A stretch of DNA of 64,000 bases from Chloroflexota bacterium (GCA_017993775.1 JAGOMA010000021.1:1-64000), one strand, 5' to 3'. Positions 45,201 to 54,602 are shown, counted from the stretch's first letter. Notes: generated from the letters alone by a model not told the origin. Program-made: numbers and translations.

Positions 45201-48200
45201 ATACAGCCCTTGCAAAGTGGCCGTATCCAGTTCGTTTTTCGCCGCCACCAGCAAAGCGTCATTGGCCGCATTTTGCCAACGGCCGCCGAAGTACCCCCAA
45301 TACCAGTAGGAGTTGTAGCCGGTAGGGATTTGGCTGCTGTGGAACATCTTAAAGCCAAACGGATCGTACCGTTCATCAAAATACCAGCCGGTGATGTAGG
45401 CGTCGGCTGTGCCGCGTTGGATGTCATTCCAATACCGGTTGTTGTCGTTGTCTGGGTAGGTGATGATGTTCGCGTCGATGCCCACGGCGGCCATGTTGGC
45501 CTGGAAAGCGGCGGCGACGTTCAGATAAGCCTGATTGCCGCCATACCCGGCGTAGAGATCAAACTGGAGTTCTACGCCGCCTTTGTCCCGAATACCATTC
45601 CCGTTGTGGTCACTCCACCCGGCGGCGGTGAGCAGAGCGGCGGCGGCGGATGGGTCGTAGTTGTATTGGTTGACGGTGTCGCTGTACATGATGTGGCTGG
45701 GAGCCAACCAGCTATCGGCGACGAGGCCGTTGAAGATGTTGGGCGCAGCCTGGGCGCGGTTGAAGGCGATATAGATGGCCTGGCGCACGGCCGTTTCCTG
45801 GAAGTACGGCCGTTCCGTATTCGGAATAATGCTAAAGTACCCAAGGTCTTCGCTTTCGTATAGAGCCAGCCCGTAGGTCTCGTAATCGGGCGGCAGGCTG
45901 CTGGCAACATTCACGCCCACATCGGCTGCGCCATTTACCACACTGTAGAACGGGTCATTGGTGAAGAGGAAGCGCACCCGCGGAATGCGCGGCAGGCCAA
46001 GGCTGCGTTTGTGGTAATTGGGGTTGGCAAGCACCTCCAGGTGACTGCCGGGAACCCAGTCGGTAATCATGTAGGGTCCGTTACCTGGCAGCTTGTGGGC
46101 GAAGACGCTGAGCCATTTCACATCCAGCGGGTACTGCCCGGCCAGCGAATGTTCTGGCAGCAGGTAGGTGATAGCCAGTAGATAGCTGGTGGGGAAGGCG
46201 CGGAACTGGTAGGTGGCCACGGCCGTCAGCGCATTCGGTGTGACGATACTCTCAATCTTGGTGACATTGCCCATCTGCGCCAACCAGGTATCCGACCAGG
46301 GGGTGGGCTGGGTCTGCATCTCCCAGGTAAAGCGGATATCGGCCGAGGTTAGCGGCGCGCCATCCGACCAGAGCATACCGGGCTTCAGCGTGTAGGTGAC
46401 GACGAGGTGGTCGTTGATGATGGCTGCGCCGCTGTTGCCTAATGTGGGAATTTGTGTCAGCAGTTCGCTGGTCCAGTCGCCGCTGTCGTTTAGAGAGACC
46501 AGCGGCTCATTGAGGGCGGCCAGAATTTGCTCGCCATGGTATTGGGCGTTCCAGAAGGTGTTGCCGCCGGAAGAAAGGGCGTTGTAGTTAAAGGTGTCCT
46601 GGGTTTGGATGGTGAACGGCCGTTCCGGCATGGTTCCAGCCGTCATTTGCAGGTTCACCTGGTGGTCGCTGTTGGCGGCAATCGTGAGGGTGGTTGTGAA
46701 CAGGCCGTAGTTCCAGTTGCCGCAGGTGCCAATGGCCTGCACCAGCGAGTCGCCGGGCCATACACCTTCCAGGTAGTAGCCGCCGTTTTCATCGGTGCAG
46801 CTGGAGGATGCTACGTCGCGGTTAACGGCCGTGTCAATATTCCTGACAACCACGTGAATACCGGGAAGCGGATCGCCGCTGCTGCTGTCGGTAATCTGGC
46901 CATGAACGGTGGCGGTCCGTTCCACACTCATCGTCACCATCGTCGTCGCCGGCAGCGGGTCAACTGTTACCGGCGTGGCGTCGGCGTATTGATGTACGCT
47001 GCTGTTGGGGTAGTAGACAACCGGTATAAAATCTCCGGCAAACATCAGCTTATGCTCGCCAACCGGCACGTCGATGGTGAAGTAGCCATCCGGCTGGCTG
47101 TATCCTTCCCAAAAGCCTGTCGCATTGATGGCCACTACGCGCATGCCTTCAATCGGCGTTGCGCCGTTGCTTTCGTAGACATAACCTTCAATTTGACCAC
47201 GCCAGGGCACATCGAAGTCGAAACCGCCCACGGTTTCACCTGTCTGCAGGGGAATCAGTGTTAGCCAGTTGTAGTCTAATCCGCCATACGCCGTGCGCAT
47301 ACGGCCGGAACCCCAATCATCGGCCCACAATTCATATTCGGCGGGCGGCAGATTGGTGATGGCATAACAACCGTTGGCGTCGGTTTGCGCACCGTTGTTC
47401 ATCTCGCCAGAATTGGCGTTTACCCACATATTGACGACCGGCGCGCCGCCATCGGTGATGCAGCCGGTGATGGTTGCGCCCATACCCAAATCAAAGTCCC
47501 AGTTGGTTTGCTGTGCCAGCTCAAATTGGTGGGCCCATTTGTGCATCAGGTCTGGTCCAGCAGGGCGGGCGCTGACTCCCCAACGGCTATCGTAGATGGG
47601 CGGCACGGGCAGGATGTAATCGCCGTTTGCATCTGTGCGGCGATTTGTGCCGTACCAGATGCCATCTACTTTCCACGCATCAACGGAAATGTCGGCGTTA
47701 GAATAGCCGGGCGGCATGGTGATATGTCCGGTGAGCCAGACGCCGGGGTCTAGGATGAAATTGAGGCCGCCGGTGGTCGCTTCACTGGTAACAGAAACGA
47801 AGGCGGCGGTTGATAAATCATACACATCGCCATAGTACTCTTGAACAAGGAGTTGGCCATTCTGGTCGGTGTTGGCCAGGATGGTGTAGCTGTCGGGCGG
47901 GAGAGGGCCGATGAGATAGTTGCCATCGACATCGGTATATCCGTCGGCAATGTGGTTGGCGCACCAGGGGCAGTTGCCGTTGCCCTGCACGGCTATCATG
48001 CGCAGGTTTTCTACCGGCTGCAAGGCATCATCGGTGACAGTACCGGCGAGATAGCCGCCTTTTTCGAGGGTGAAATTGATGCTGGTGATAGGCGTACTGC
48101 CGCCATTCAGGGTTAGGATGTTGGCTTCATCCCAGTTGCGTTTTTCATTGTAGTATTCCTGGCTGTATTCATTGAGCTGTTCCTGGCACCAGTTCCAATC

Positions 48201-50657
48201 GCCGCCGGAGGAGACGCGGTAATCGCCAAAGGGAATGGCGCGATGGGTATAGTAGCCGTCGTTGTCTGTGCAGGTTCCCCAACCCCAATTGTTGGCATGG
48301 ATGTCAACTTTGGTATTGGCGATGGGCAGCCCACTGTTTTGATCAACAACGCGGCCGGTGATGATGCCGCCGGGTTCGAGCGGGAAGTTTATGCTGCCAG
48401 TTGTGCTGCCGCCAGAAACATTTACCGGTGTGGCCAACTGCCGATCAAGGACGCCAGGATAGAATTGGAAGGCATAACCATCGGGGATCCAGTTGGTGTC
48501 GTCAACGGCCACGCGGAAATCGCCGTCGTAGAGGCCGGTGATGGTATAGAGGCCGGTGGCGTCGCTCCAGCCTTCGCCTACGTAGTTGTTGCTGGTAAAT
48601 TCGCTGGCGCTGACGCGAACGCCTTGGAGGGGGAAGCCGGTATCGGCCCCTGTGATCTGGCCGGTGATACGGCCGCCGATGCTGACAGTAAAGTCTATGT
48701 TGGTATAGAGCAGGTGGGCGCTGTCGAGGGTGAAGGTGTCGGCCGCATTGGGGTCGATGGTTTCGGGGAAGTATTCACGGATATAGTCGGAAGTCTGGTT
48801 GAGGCACCAGTTCCAACCGCCGCCGGCGATGATTTTGTAGCTACCGAAGGGGACGCCGTTCATGTAGTAACGGCCGTTTGCATCCGTACAGGTACCATAT
48901 CCGCCGGCATCTACATCTATATTGATATTTGCCAGGGGGGTAATTCCATCATCGGCGTAAACTGTGCCGCTGAAAGCGCCGCCAGGCAGCAGGTCGAAGT
49001 TGATATTGGTGATGGTGCTGTTGGTAACCACAGGCACGCGGTCAGACAGATGATGGAAAGGTTGATGATCGTAATATTGGCGAGCATACCCTAAAGGCAG
49101 GTTGTTGGTATCGTCTACAGCCACACGATAATCGGCGGCCGGCAAAGCGGTGATGGTATAGACGCCGCTGGCATCCGTCCAGCCGCTTGCACCAATCCAG
49201 CCGGTGTCGTATTCGTTGGCGTTAACGTGCAACTCGGGAACCGGCAGGCCGGTTGCGTTCTCTAAAACCCGGCCGGTGATGACCCCGCCTATGTCAAGGG
49301 TGAAGTTGGTGTTGGGATAGTCGTCGTTGCCGGCCTGCAGGACAAAGGGGGTGGCGGTATTGGCGTCGCTGGTTTCGTTGTAGTATTCAACGGCATAGAG
49401 AGATGGCTGGTTGAGGCACCAGTTCCAATCGCCGCTGGCGCGGATTTTGTAGCTGCCGTAGGGGAGGCCGTCGAGAATGTAACGGCCGTTTGCATCTGTG
49501 CATGTACCCGCGCCGCCTTGCTCAATGTCGACGCCGATGTTGGGCAAAGGCGTCATGCCGTCGGCCGCGTATACCGTGCCGGTGATGCGCCCGCCGGGTT
49601 GAAGGATGACAGTGACGCTGACGGTTCCTGCGCCAACGACGGGCAAGCGTTGGGCATCGTTTTCATTAGATTGGCCGTCGTACCATTGGTCGGCCCAGGG
49701 GTAGGGAGCGTTGACCGAAAGTGTGTAGTTGTCGTCGGGAAGGCCGCCCAGGTAGAAACGGCCGTCGCTGAGGACATAGGTGTTGCCATACTGCTGTTGG
49801 TTGGGGTATGGCGTACGCGACCCAATGCCATAAACCCAGGCCGGCGTGACACCATCATCTTCAAAGACAAAGCCCTGAATGATGCCATAGGGAGGCGTTG
49901 TAATTTCTCCGACAACCGGTTGGTCGCCGATAATTTCTACATAGCCCACGAAGGTGGTATCGCCAATGGCGGCGGTATCCATGTTGTAGATCATGCTTTC
50001 GTCAGGGGCTAGCAGAAAGGGGCCGTCCGAGCCATCATACTGGCCGTTAAGCCAGAAGAAATCGAGAAAATAATTCATGGCGGCCGAGCCGGTATTGGTG
50101 AAGATGAAAGTAGAGGAAAAAGCCTCGGGGTAGCCAGTAGCGCGATGCAGAGGCTGTAGAGTAAGCGTGTACAGGCCGGTGGTGGCCAGGGGGGCGTGGC
50201 TGCTGATTCGTGGTTCGTAACTTGTGGTCCGAACGTCGCGCTCCATCGTCGGCATTGGTTCGGGGTTTACCGTGGTCGGAGTCTGGTTTACGGCATCGGG
50301 ATTATGGTTTACGGCGTATACATTACGACCTTCGGTCAGGTCACGCTGCCGCCACCAACCAATGGGCAGGTAATCAGAGGGAGGACGGATAGTCATATTG
50401 CGATCTGGCAAGGCAAACAAATCAGCGGTGTCCTGAGTTTCTGGAGTTGTAGATTGTTCAACAGGGCTACTGGTTCTATCGGAAGGGGCAGGTAGAAAAG
50501 TGACTTGAGAAGGGTTGTCGGGAACGGCCGTTCTTGGCAACGACTCTCGCGCAGGCGAGACAATGACCAGTGTCTGACCATGAGCAAATGATAATAGCAT
50601 CGATAAAGCCAAAAAGGAAAAACCAAGGGACAACAGAAGAACGGTAAAACGGCGCAT
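42255..50657 (-). CDS. Giant exported protein: carboxypeptidase-regulatory-like repeats, SBP_bac_5 domain, DUF11/NEW3-like repeats
   Basis: A 2800-residue secreted protein. It has a signal peptide about 1-27 (RRFTVLLLSLGFSFLALSMLL). Residues about 255-1335 are at least ten beta-sandwich repeats of the carboxypeptidase-regulatory type, each with a GTCTDANGRY-like turn; three carry a DWNWC/GWNWC motif, and an alternating A-B pattern recurs about every 190 residues. Residues about 1340-1865 are a full peptide/nickel-type solute-binding domain (LVVTYTLKPGMLWSDGAPLTSADIRFTWE begins the conserved part; GNGPYMITDWVPG; ETAVRQAIYIAFNR). Then come DUF11-type repeats (ITYAITLRNAGYFPVSGATLVDTLPAEV), a CarboxypepD-like insert and NEW3-like domains (GNTGNSTDTFTI). 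The chain ends VYLPMMLR. No permease lies beside it, so transport is unlikely; surface peptide capture or adhesion is inferred. Confidence 0.9.
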   Translation of the reverse strand: MRRFTVLLLSLGFSFLALSMLLSFAHGQTLVIVSPARESLPRTAVPDNPSQVTFLPAPSDRTSSPVEQSTTPETQDTADLFALPDRNMTIRPPSDYLPIGWWRQRDLTEGRNVYAVNHNPDAVNQTPTTVNPEPMPTMERDVRTTSYEPRISSHAPLATTGLYTLTLQPLHRATGYPEAFSSTFIFTNTGSAAMNYFLDFFWLNGQYDGSDGPFLLAPDESMIYNMDTAAIGDTTFVGYVEIIGDQPVVGEITTPPYGIIQGFVFEDDGVTPAWVYGIGSRTPYPNQQQYGNTYVLSDGRFYLGGLPDDNYTLSVNAPYPWADQWYDGQSNENDAQRLPVVGAGTVSVTVILQPGGRITGTVYAADGMTPLPNIGVDIEQGGAGTCTDANGRYILDGLPYGSYKIRASGDWNWCLNQPSLYAVEYYNETSDANTATPFVLQAGNDDYPNTNFTLDIGGVITGRVLENATGLPVPELHVNANEYDTGWIGASGWTDASGVYTITALPAADYRVAVDDTNNLPLGYARQYYDHQPFHHLSDRVPVVTNSTITNINFDLLPGGAFSGTVYADDGITPLANINIDVDAGGYGTCTDANGRYYMNGVPFGSYKIIAGGGWNWCLNQTSDYIREYFPETIDPNAADTFTLDSAHLLYTNIDFTVSIGGRITGQITGADTGFPLQGVRVSASEFTSNNYVGEGWSDATGLYTITGLYDGDFRVAVDDTNWIPDGYAFQFYPGVLDRQLATPVNVSGGSTTGSINFPLEPGGIITGRVVDQNSGLPIANTKVDIHANNWGWGTCTDNDGYYTHRAIPFGDYRVSSGGDWNWCQEQLNEYSQEYYNEKRNWDEANILTLNGGSTPITSINFTLEKGGYLAGTVTDDALQPVENLRMIAVQGNGNCPWCANHIADGYTDVDGNYLIGPLPPDSYTILANTDQNGQLLVQEYYGDVYDLSTAAFVSVTSEATTGGLNFILDPGVWLTGHITMPPGYSNADISVDAWKVDGIWYGTNRRTDANGDYILPVPPIYDSRWGVSARPAGPDLMHKWAHQFELAQQTNWDFDLGMGATITGCITDGGAPVVNMWVNANSGEMNNGAQTDANGCYAITNLPPAEYELWADDWGSGRMRTAYGGLDYNWLTLIPLQTGETVGGFDFDVPWRGQIEGYVYESNGATPIEGMRVVAINATGFWEGYSQPDGYFTIDVPVGEHKLMFAGDFIPVVYYPNSSVHQYADATPVTVDPLPATTMVTMSVERTATVHGQITDSSSGDPLPGIHVVVRNIDTAVNRDVASSSCTDENGGYYLEGVWPGDSLVQAIGTCGNWNYGLFTTTLTIAANSDHQVNLQMTAGTMPERPFTIQTQDTFNYNALSSGGNTFWNAQYHGEQILAALNEPLVSLNDSGDWTSELLTQIPTLGNSGAAIINDHLVVTYTLKPGMLWSDGAPLTSADIRFTWEMQTQPTPWSDTWLAQMGNVTKIESIVTPNALTAVATYQFRAFPTSYLLAITYLLPEHSLAGQYPLDVKWLSVFAHKLPGNGPYMITDWVPGSHLEVLANPNYHKRSLGLPRIPRVRFLFTNDPFYSVVNGAADVGVNVASSLPPDYETYGLALYESEDLGYFSIIPNTERPYFQETAVRQAIYIAFNRAQAAPNIFNGLVADSWLAPSHIMYSDTVNQYNYDPSAAAALLTAAGWSDHNGNGIRDKGGVELQFDLYAGYGGNQAYLNVAAAFQANMAAVGIDANIITYPDNDNNRYWNDIQRGTADAYITGWYFDERYDPFGFKMFHSSQIPTGYNSYWYWGYFGGRWQNAANDALLVAAKNELDTATLQGLYADQLALQTDQLPIWPFAHQLHMDTAVPTLLNFRPAAYLPATWNIEEWYIPANPYDLTVRKTLAANSLPPQPGNNITYAITLRNAGYFPVSGATLVDTLPAEVTFVSAVPAPSAVNGRDLTWNLGTIPGSSAAQVLRVTVHIPDATPHGTPLLNAVAIFGDQPDTFPGNNGYNYQVIVRDDVDLAISKFGVGETAIGETFSYFLDYANWGGAPASGAAISDTLPAEMSFISANPAPDVIAGDTLTWNLPELAGNQWGGQIEITAEVVGAGTVINTADILFGGTDVDPGNNTAVSTAEINDILAPIITQPTQGVADGTPTVAGLAPSEAVVELWDLTSAFNLVAPVAPTLLITTTADISGTFAVELALNEGTYVVTAVAHKAGLSSGYSNTATFSVNHSLPLDTDSIEITADGATISRGVVRANKYTMPHRLLDVGATLACAGTLNAHLEITENGLFTYPVPALSLSSLGGDEWRALFHLWLAEPHSTYDVWLSWDCDGVITRELLVYILIDPDGYLYDQSLVNAGSPITDSLLLEGTITAFVLVGDAWQVWPAEYYGQTNPQVTDEATADGVLEAGYYSFLTPPGKYRITAVAAGYQPYQSPVLTVIDTPIHLDIGLEPITGGTGQTVSPANLANSTKRVDMSAAWVGDVLTYDIQLANSGGEATAVLHLTDVVPANTSYVDGSLGWDVGSAAYDVGSDSVWWEGSLAAGQTVHISYQAQVVDSPGAPFSVTNLSQVTGSVANLATLKPLTAVTAIQNNVGLTLSANDAASDDPGATVVYQVEIGNTGNSTDTFTIAADSNLGWLATTFAPVTLGAGMTTTLPVAVTIPTNALAATEDVTTLTIASSLSSAVSGDVRFTTSANQVAAISLTTAAPQSAEPGTAVTYTHPLRNTGNGVDTFVLTAVSNQGWSVTTSGNPTLDPGETAVVQVVVHIPAGTASNTKDRTTLTARSAFDNGVLATAVDVTTAVRPEYTVYLPMMLR

Positions 50658-51947
50658 GGATGATCCACCTTTAGGTAAAGAACCGATGTTGCTTTGACAC
50701 TATACAATTGTTAAATGCCAATTTTAGGGTTTTTTCGGGGGGGCAAGCAGCCACTCTCATCTGTGTTAGAGAGTTCGGGCTCCCAGTGGTGTCACTATAG
50801 ATCGCGGAAACAACGAGCAGCCAGTGACAAATGTCATCTTAAAGTGATGACAAACGTAAGGAAAAAGGAGGTTTCGGAAGCCAGGATTCGAAGCTTCGAA
50901 CGGTGAGGGATTGGGACATCAATCGCCTGAGGTATTCTGGGGTATGCCCTGCTTGGTTCTCCGGCTTCGACCTGGCAGCTGCTAGCCGGTAAGGCCATTG
51001 CCGAATTATTTTATGGCCTGCTTGGGCAGTGATGTTGTCCTGTTGGTCTTTCGTTACCCCATCGTGCAATGGCCGCTGGCTGTCCTGGCGAGCACAACCG
51101 ATGAGCTGTGCTGCGAGAAGGCGGTACAGGTGGTGGAAATGCGTAAGGCGGCCGACGCACTAACAGCGGTCCACAGAATTCTGTGGACCGCTGCTGGCCG
51201 TACTGCTTACGGCGGATTGGGAAAATCTGGTAGGTGGGTTGGCGGTTGATAGGTATGTGGGTCGCCGGGTTCGCGCCCAGGCTGTTAATGACCTTGTGCT
51301 TGGGGTTTCCCGTTTTATTGGACACGGCCATAGTTCTTCAAGGCGGCGCGGGCGCAGACATAGGCGTAGGAGACAGCGGTTGGTCGCTGTTTTTCACGAA
51401 GGCCAGCAGCGCTGTCTGGGTCATGTCTGACCAGTAGGTGCGCCATTCACGGCCGTTGAACCCCTACTGCCCCATCCCAACTCCCGCGCCAGGCCCACGA
51501 TGCGCCGCTGTAACTCGGCCAGTTGCAAATCCGCTGCCGCCATCGCAAACGCATGGGAGAAACCCCTGCCTACTTCTGGCGGCATTTGGATAATGCCAAT
51601 CGGCTGTGGGACGGCCGTTCCAACCCGGCGCGCCCCTGACGACGATGCCCAACGCCCCAGCCTATCTCTTCTACGACCTGAATTTCCACGAACTGGCCCG
51701 CCACGCGTTCCACGTTCGTCTCCGTCCCGACGTTATCCCTTCCTCCGGCGCGCTGCTGACCACGGGCGGCTCGGTGTTCACACCCTGCTCACCGGGCTGA
51801 AGACCGTCAATCTGGTACAACTCACCCGGCTTCGATGACCGGCTCCTCCGTTTCACCTCCTACCCCCATCTGCTGTCCCCAATAAAAACCGGCGAGCGGG
51901 TGCTTCCACCAGTCCGTGTCAGGTCTGTGCACATGGGGCGCACCTAT
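50658..51947. other. Non-coding or decayed region with gene relics
   Basis: About 1.3 kb with no intact gene. It contains a perfect 30-bp palindrome (51164-51193), two ACGGCCGT octamers (about 51450 and 51610), and short broken frames. One minus-strand stretch just above 51430 reads AAADLQLAELQRRIVGLARE, a helical piece that may be a relic of a regulator or enzyme. A plus-strand piece at 51606-51800 reads APAYLFYDLNFHELARHAFH. Neither is recognisable. The octamers and GC level suggest former coding DNA. Confidence 0.5.
51164..51193. repeat. Perfect 30-bp palindrome centred on an EcoRI site
   Basis: cagcggtccacagaa (51164-51178) is followed directly by its exact reverse complement ttctgtggaccgctg (51179-51193), so there is no loop. 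Such a perfect palindrome in a decayed region could be a repeat end, a protein-binding site or a cruciform. No function can be assigned. Confidence 0.85.
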
Positions 51948-53516
51948 TTACGGCTGTATGATCAGCGGCAAATAATTGAGGTAGTCAACTCGTGTGGTCA
52001 GGGCGACGACAGCCGTCTGGTTGGCGTCCCCTTGCGAAACGGCGCTAACGTTGACGCTGTCCATCTCCCCACCCAGGCCATTGGCCGGGATGGCTACGAT
52101 CACGCTGATGGCCGAGCTCTCATTTGCGCCCAGGGTGATGCTGGCCTGACTGAGCTGCGCCGGCCAGACGGCCGTGCCCAATGTCAGGTCAATCGTGTCC
52201 GTGATGTTGCCTGTGTTGGTCAAGGTAAGGGTGTGGCTAACGGCCGTGCCCGGCCAGCCCGCCAATGTGCCCGCGCCGGACATGACAAAACCATAAACCG
52301 GGGGAACCGGGATGGTTTCCACCGCGCCCACATCACAGCCTGCTCCCTGCGGTCGATCCACGCCACGCTGATCCGTCGGCGGCGCGCCATCGGCGCACGT
52401 GCCCATGTCCTCGGCCGGGCTGCCGGGCAGCAGGTCGTGGGTTCTGGTCAATTCGGTGGGCAACCCCGTGCCGGTGAAGCCCAACGAGGCCAGCAGCGCC
52501 TCAGTATCCGGCTGATTGCCATCGGTCGCCGCAGCGCCACAGCTTACACCAGACCACAGGCTGTAGATAAGGCTGTCTGGCGCTTTATAAAAGAGGCATT
52601 GGTCGTTGGCCGCCGTTGGGGCCGTGTTTTGCGCCAGAATGACGTTGATCATGGTGAGTTGGGGCACGCTGCCACTGTCGTGCAAAATGCCGCCGCCGCC
52701 ACCAATTGCCTGGTTCCCGGCAATAGTGACATTGACCAATGTGGTTACGCCGTTGTTAAACAGGCCGCCGCCAAAATTGGCCTGATTGCCTGACAGCGTG
52801 CTATTACTCATCACAATCGTGGCGGTGGCGGAATTTAGAATCGCGCCGCCATCGCCAGCGATGTTGGTCGCCAGGGTGACGTTACTAAGGGCAGCGCTCT
52901 GGTTGTTGTACAGCCCGCCGCCGGCGCTGGCGACTGTATTGTCGGCCAGGGTGACGTTGGTCAGGGTGAGGGCGCCGTTATTAAAAATACCGCCGCCATA
53001 ATTGGCGTTGTTGTTGGCCAAAATGACGTTGCTGAGAACGGCCGTACCGCCATTATTGTGCAATCCGCCGCCGGTGCTGGTGGCTGTGTTCTGGCTCAGG
53101 TAGCTGTCGGTCAAGGTCAGGTAACCACTGGCGGCCACCTGAATCGCCCCGCCAAAAGCCGCCTGCCCGTGTGTCAGAGTGAGGCGGCGTACTTCTACCG
53201 GGCTGCCCGTAATCAGGAACGGCCGTACCGCGCCGCCGCCGGAAAGGGTGATCAGGTCGCCGCCATCTATGATGATGTCATCGGTTAGCGTTTTGGTGCT
53301 GGTAAACTGGATGGTATGGGGATTTGCGCCGCAGTTAAACGTAATCGCGCCACCGCCGCCACCGGCAGCCGCCAGAGCCGTGTCGAAGGCGGCTTCGGTG
53401 CAGCTTTCCGCAGAGCCATCTCCCACCACGGCATCGGCGGCCCGAATTTGCACTGCGCTTCCGGCCAGCATCAGAAAAAGAACAAGGGTAATAAACCAAA
53501 GTTGATAGTGCTTCAT
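51948..53516 (-). CDS. Secreted beta-helix (polymorphic membrane protein-like) surface protein
   Basis: A 522-residue exported protein with a signal peptide (LWFITLVLFLMLAGSAVQIRA). Residues about 35-300 form a right-handed parallel beta-helix with repeated GGG-(I/L)xNNGxxTLxNVTLxxN units, as in pectate-lyase-like and Chlamydia PMP-type proteins. After a break comes a block GSPAEDMGTCADGAPPTDQRGVDRP, often seen at the end of such helices, then a NEW3-like domain (LTNTGNITDTIDLTLG) and the terminal LNYLPLIIQP. The tail is of the same kind as VYLPMMLR of the giant neighbour, which suggests a shared export or anchoring route. Likely cell-surface; no enzymatic residues recognised. Confidence 0.88.
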   Translation of the reverse strand: MKHYQLWFITLVLFLMLAGSAVQIRAADAVVGDGSAESCTEAAFDTALAAAGGGGGAITFNCGANPHTIQFTSTKTLTDDIIIDGGDLITLSGGGAVRPFLITGSPVEVRRLTLTHGQAAFGGAIQVAASGYLTLTDSYLSQNTATSTGGGLHNNGGTAVLSNVILANNNANYGGGIFNNGALTLTNVTLADNTVASAGGGLYNNQSAALSNVTLATNIAGDGGAILNSATATIVMSNSTLSGNQANFGGGLFNNGVTTLVNVTIAGNQAIGGGGGILHDSGSVPQLTMINVILAQNTAPTAANDQCLFYKAPDSLIYSLWSGVSCGAAATDGNQPDTEALLASLGFTGTGLPTELTRTHDLLPGSPAEDMGTCADGAPPTDQRGVDRPQGAGCDVGAVETIPVPPVYGFVMSGAGTLAGWPGTAVSHTLTLTNTGNITDTIDLTLGTAVWPAQLSQASITLGANESSAISVIVAIPANGLGGEMDSVNVSAVSQGDANQTAVVALTTRVDYLNYLPLIIQP

Positions 53517-53574
53517 GTGTGTCTCCTGTTGTTTTTATTATCACTTGTGGCGTAATCCGGGAACGGTTTACGGA

Positions 53575-54210
53575 TTATGGCTCCTGGCACGTCCAGGTTA
53601 CGGTCAAATCTACCTGCGCGTTGGGGTCGGGGTTGCTATTTTGCAGGGAGGCCACTTCTATCAGCCCGGTGGCGGTGAATGTACCGGAGCCATCGGCGGC
53701 GACTTCGGCCACGGCCGTTACCCCCTCACCACGCTCAAACGTTCGGTCGCCCACGGCCAGCGACGGGAACATATCCGGCAAGGCGCTCGTTTTGGTGTGC
53801 TGCATCACATATTGCCCCGGCCCGGTGTATTCGCCCAATGCAGTTAAGGCCACAATAACCGTCGGTGTCTGCTCAAATGCCTGCACCATGGGCAAATCCA
53901 GGTGGCGCGCCGCGCCGCTGGCGGCCCATTCGGCGCAACTGGGGACATTGCCGCCAATGCCGCTGGTAAAATCGGCCGTCACACTGCCGCTGATCTGGAC
54001 GTGGGTGCAAAAGCGAAAATACTCTTCGCAGCCAGTGTTGGCGGCTGCGTTCTCAACTACCGGAGCAGGTTCAATCGGTGCGGGTTGGGCGATGGGAACG
54101 GCCGTTGCCGGGTTAACGGCCGTCTGGCCACCGCTGGCCGTCTGGCCGCCGCACGCTATGCCAGCGATCGTGCTGCACAGCAACAAACACAAAACGAGAG
54201 CTTTTTTCAT
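53575..54210 (-). CDS. Small lipoprotein of unknown function
   Basis: A 211-residue predicted lipoprotein: signal peptide KKALVLCLLLCSTIAGIAC with lipobox Cys at 20, then a Gly/Thr/Pro/Ala linker to about 55. The mature domain has four Cys in GCEEYFRFC, SCAEW and WTCQEP, likely two disulfides, and beta-rich segments (VQISGSVTADF, GTFTATGLIEVASL, AQVDLTVTWTC). It lies 58 bp before the beta-helix gene on the same strand and may be co-transcribed with it. I do not recognise the family. Confidence 0.8.
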   Translation of the reverse strand: MKKALVLCLLLCSTIAGIACGGQTASGGQTAVNPATAVPIAQPAPIEPAPVVENAAANTGCEEYFRFCTHVQISGSVTADFTSGIGGNVPSCAEWAASGAARHLDLPMVQAFEQTPTVIVALTALGEYTGPGQYVMQHTKTSALPDMFPSLAVGDRTFERGEGVTAVAEVAADGSGTFTATGLIEVASLQNSNPDPNAQVDLTVTWTCQEP

Positions 54211-54602
54211 CAGGCGTCACTCCTTGTTGGGTAATGGTGATTGTGGTTGTTTTGATTGTTTCAATCGTTAAAATCACCCGTTTGATTTCCATTGCGTAAA
54301 GATAGCCGCGACGCCGGTGATAAAGGTGACATTTTGTGACAACCGGTCAGGAATGGATAGAATCCGTGATTGTTAAATCTCTTTGCAAAGGCTTGTGGAT
54401 TGGTTCACAGCCCACCAACTTGATCATGTTCATACACAGGTAGCCATGAGACAAAATGCGGTTTCATTCATTCAAACCATCGAGCCGGGACAGCTAACGG
54501 CCGTTACCCGCCGGCCCGCGCCACATTCGAGCGTAACGGCCGTCCGGCCGCAAGAATCACCCGACGCCCCATAACTTGTTCTAATTCTCAAATCCAAAAT
54601 CT
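54211..54602. other. Intergenic region between divergent genes
   Basis: About 390 bp that should hold promoters for the lipoprotein (minus) and the NB-ARC regulator (plus). It contains two octamers ACGGCCGT about 40 bp apart (54498-54545), here outside any convincing gene. A 63-residue open frame across them (54383-54574) lacks features and is not called. Confidence 0.5.

Noticed and set aside
48243..49094. 283-residue plus-strand open frame inside the giant exported gene
   Set aside because: Antisense to the carboxypeptidase-like repeats; no start context, no recognised domain.
47000..50000. CRISPR-like array from the repeated DNA in the giant gene
   Set aside because: The repetition reflects long protein domain repeats (about 190 residues per A-B pair), not short identical repeats with unique spacers, and no cas genes are present.
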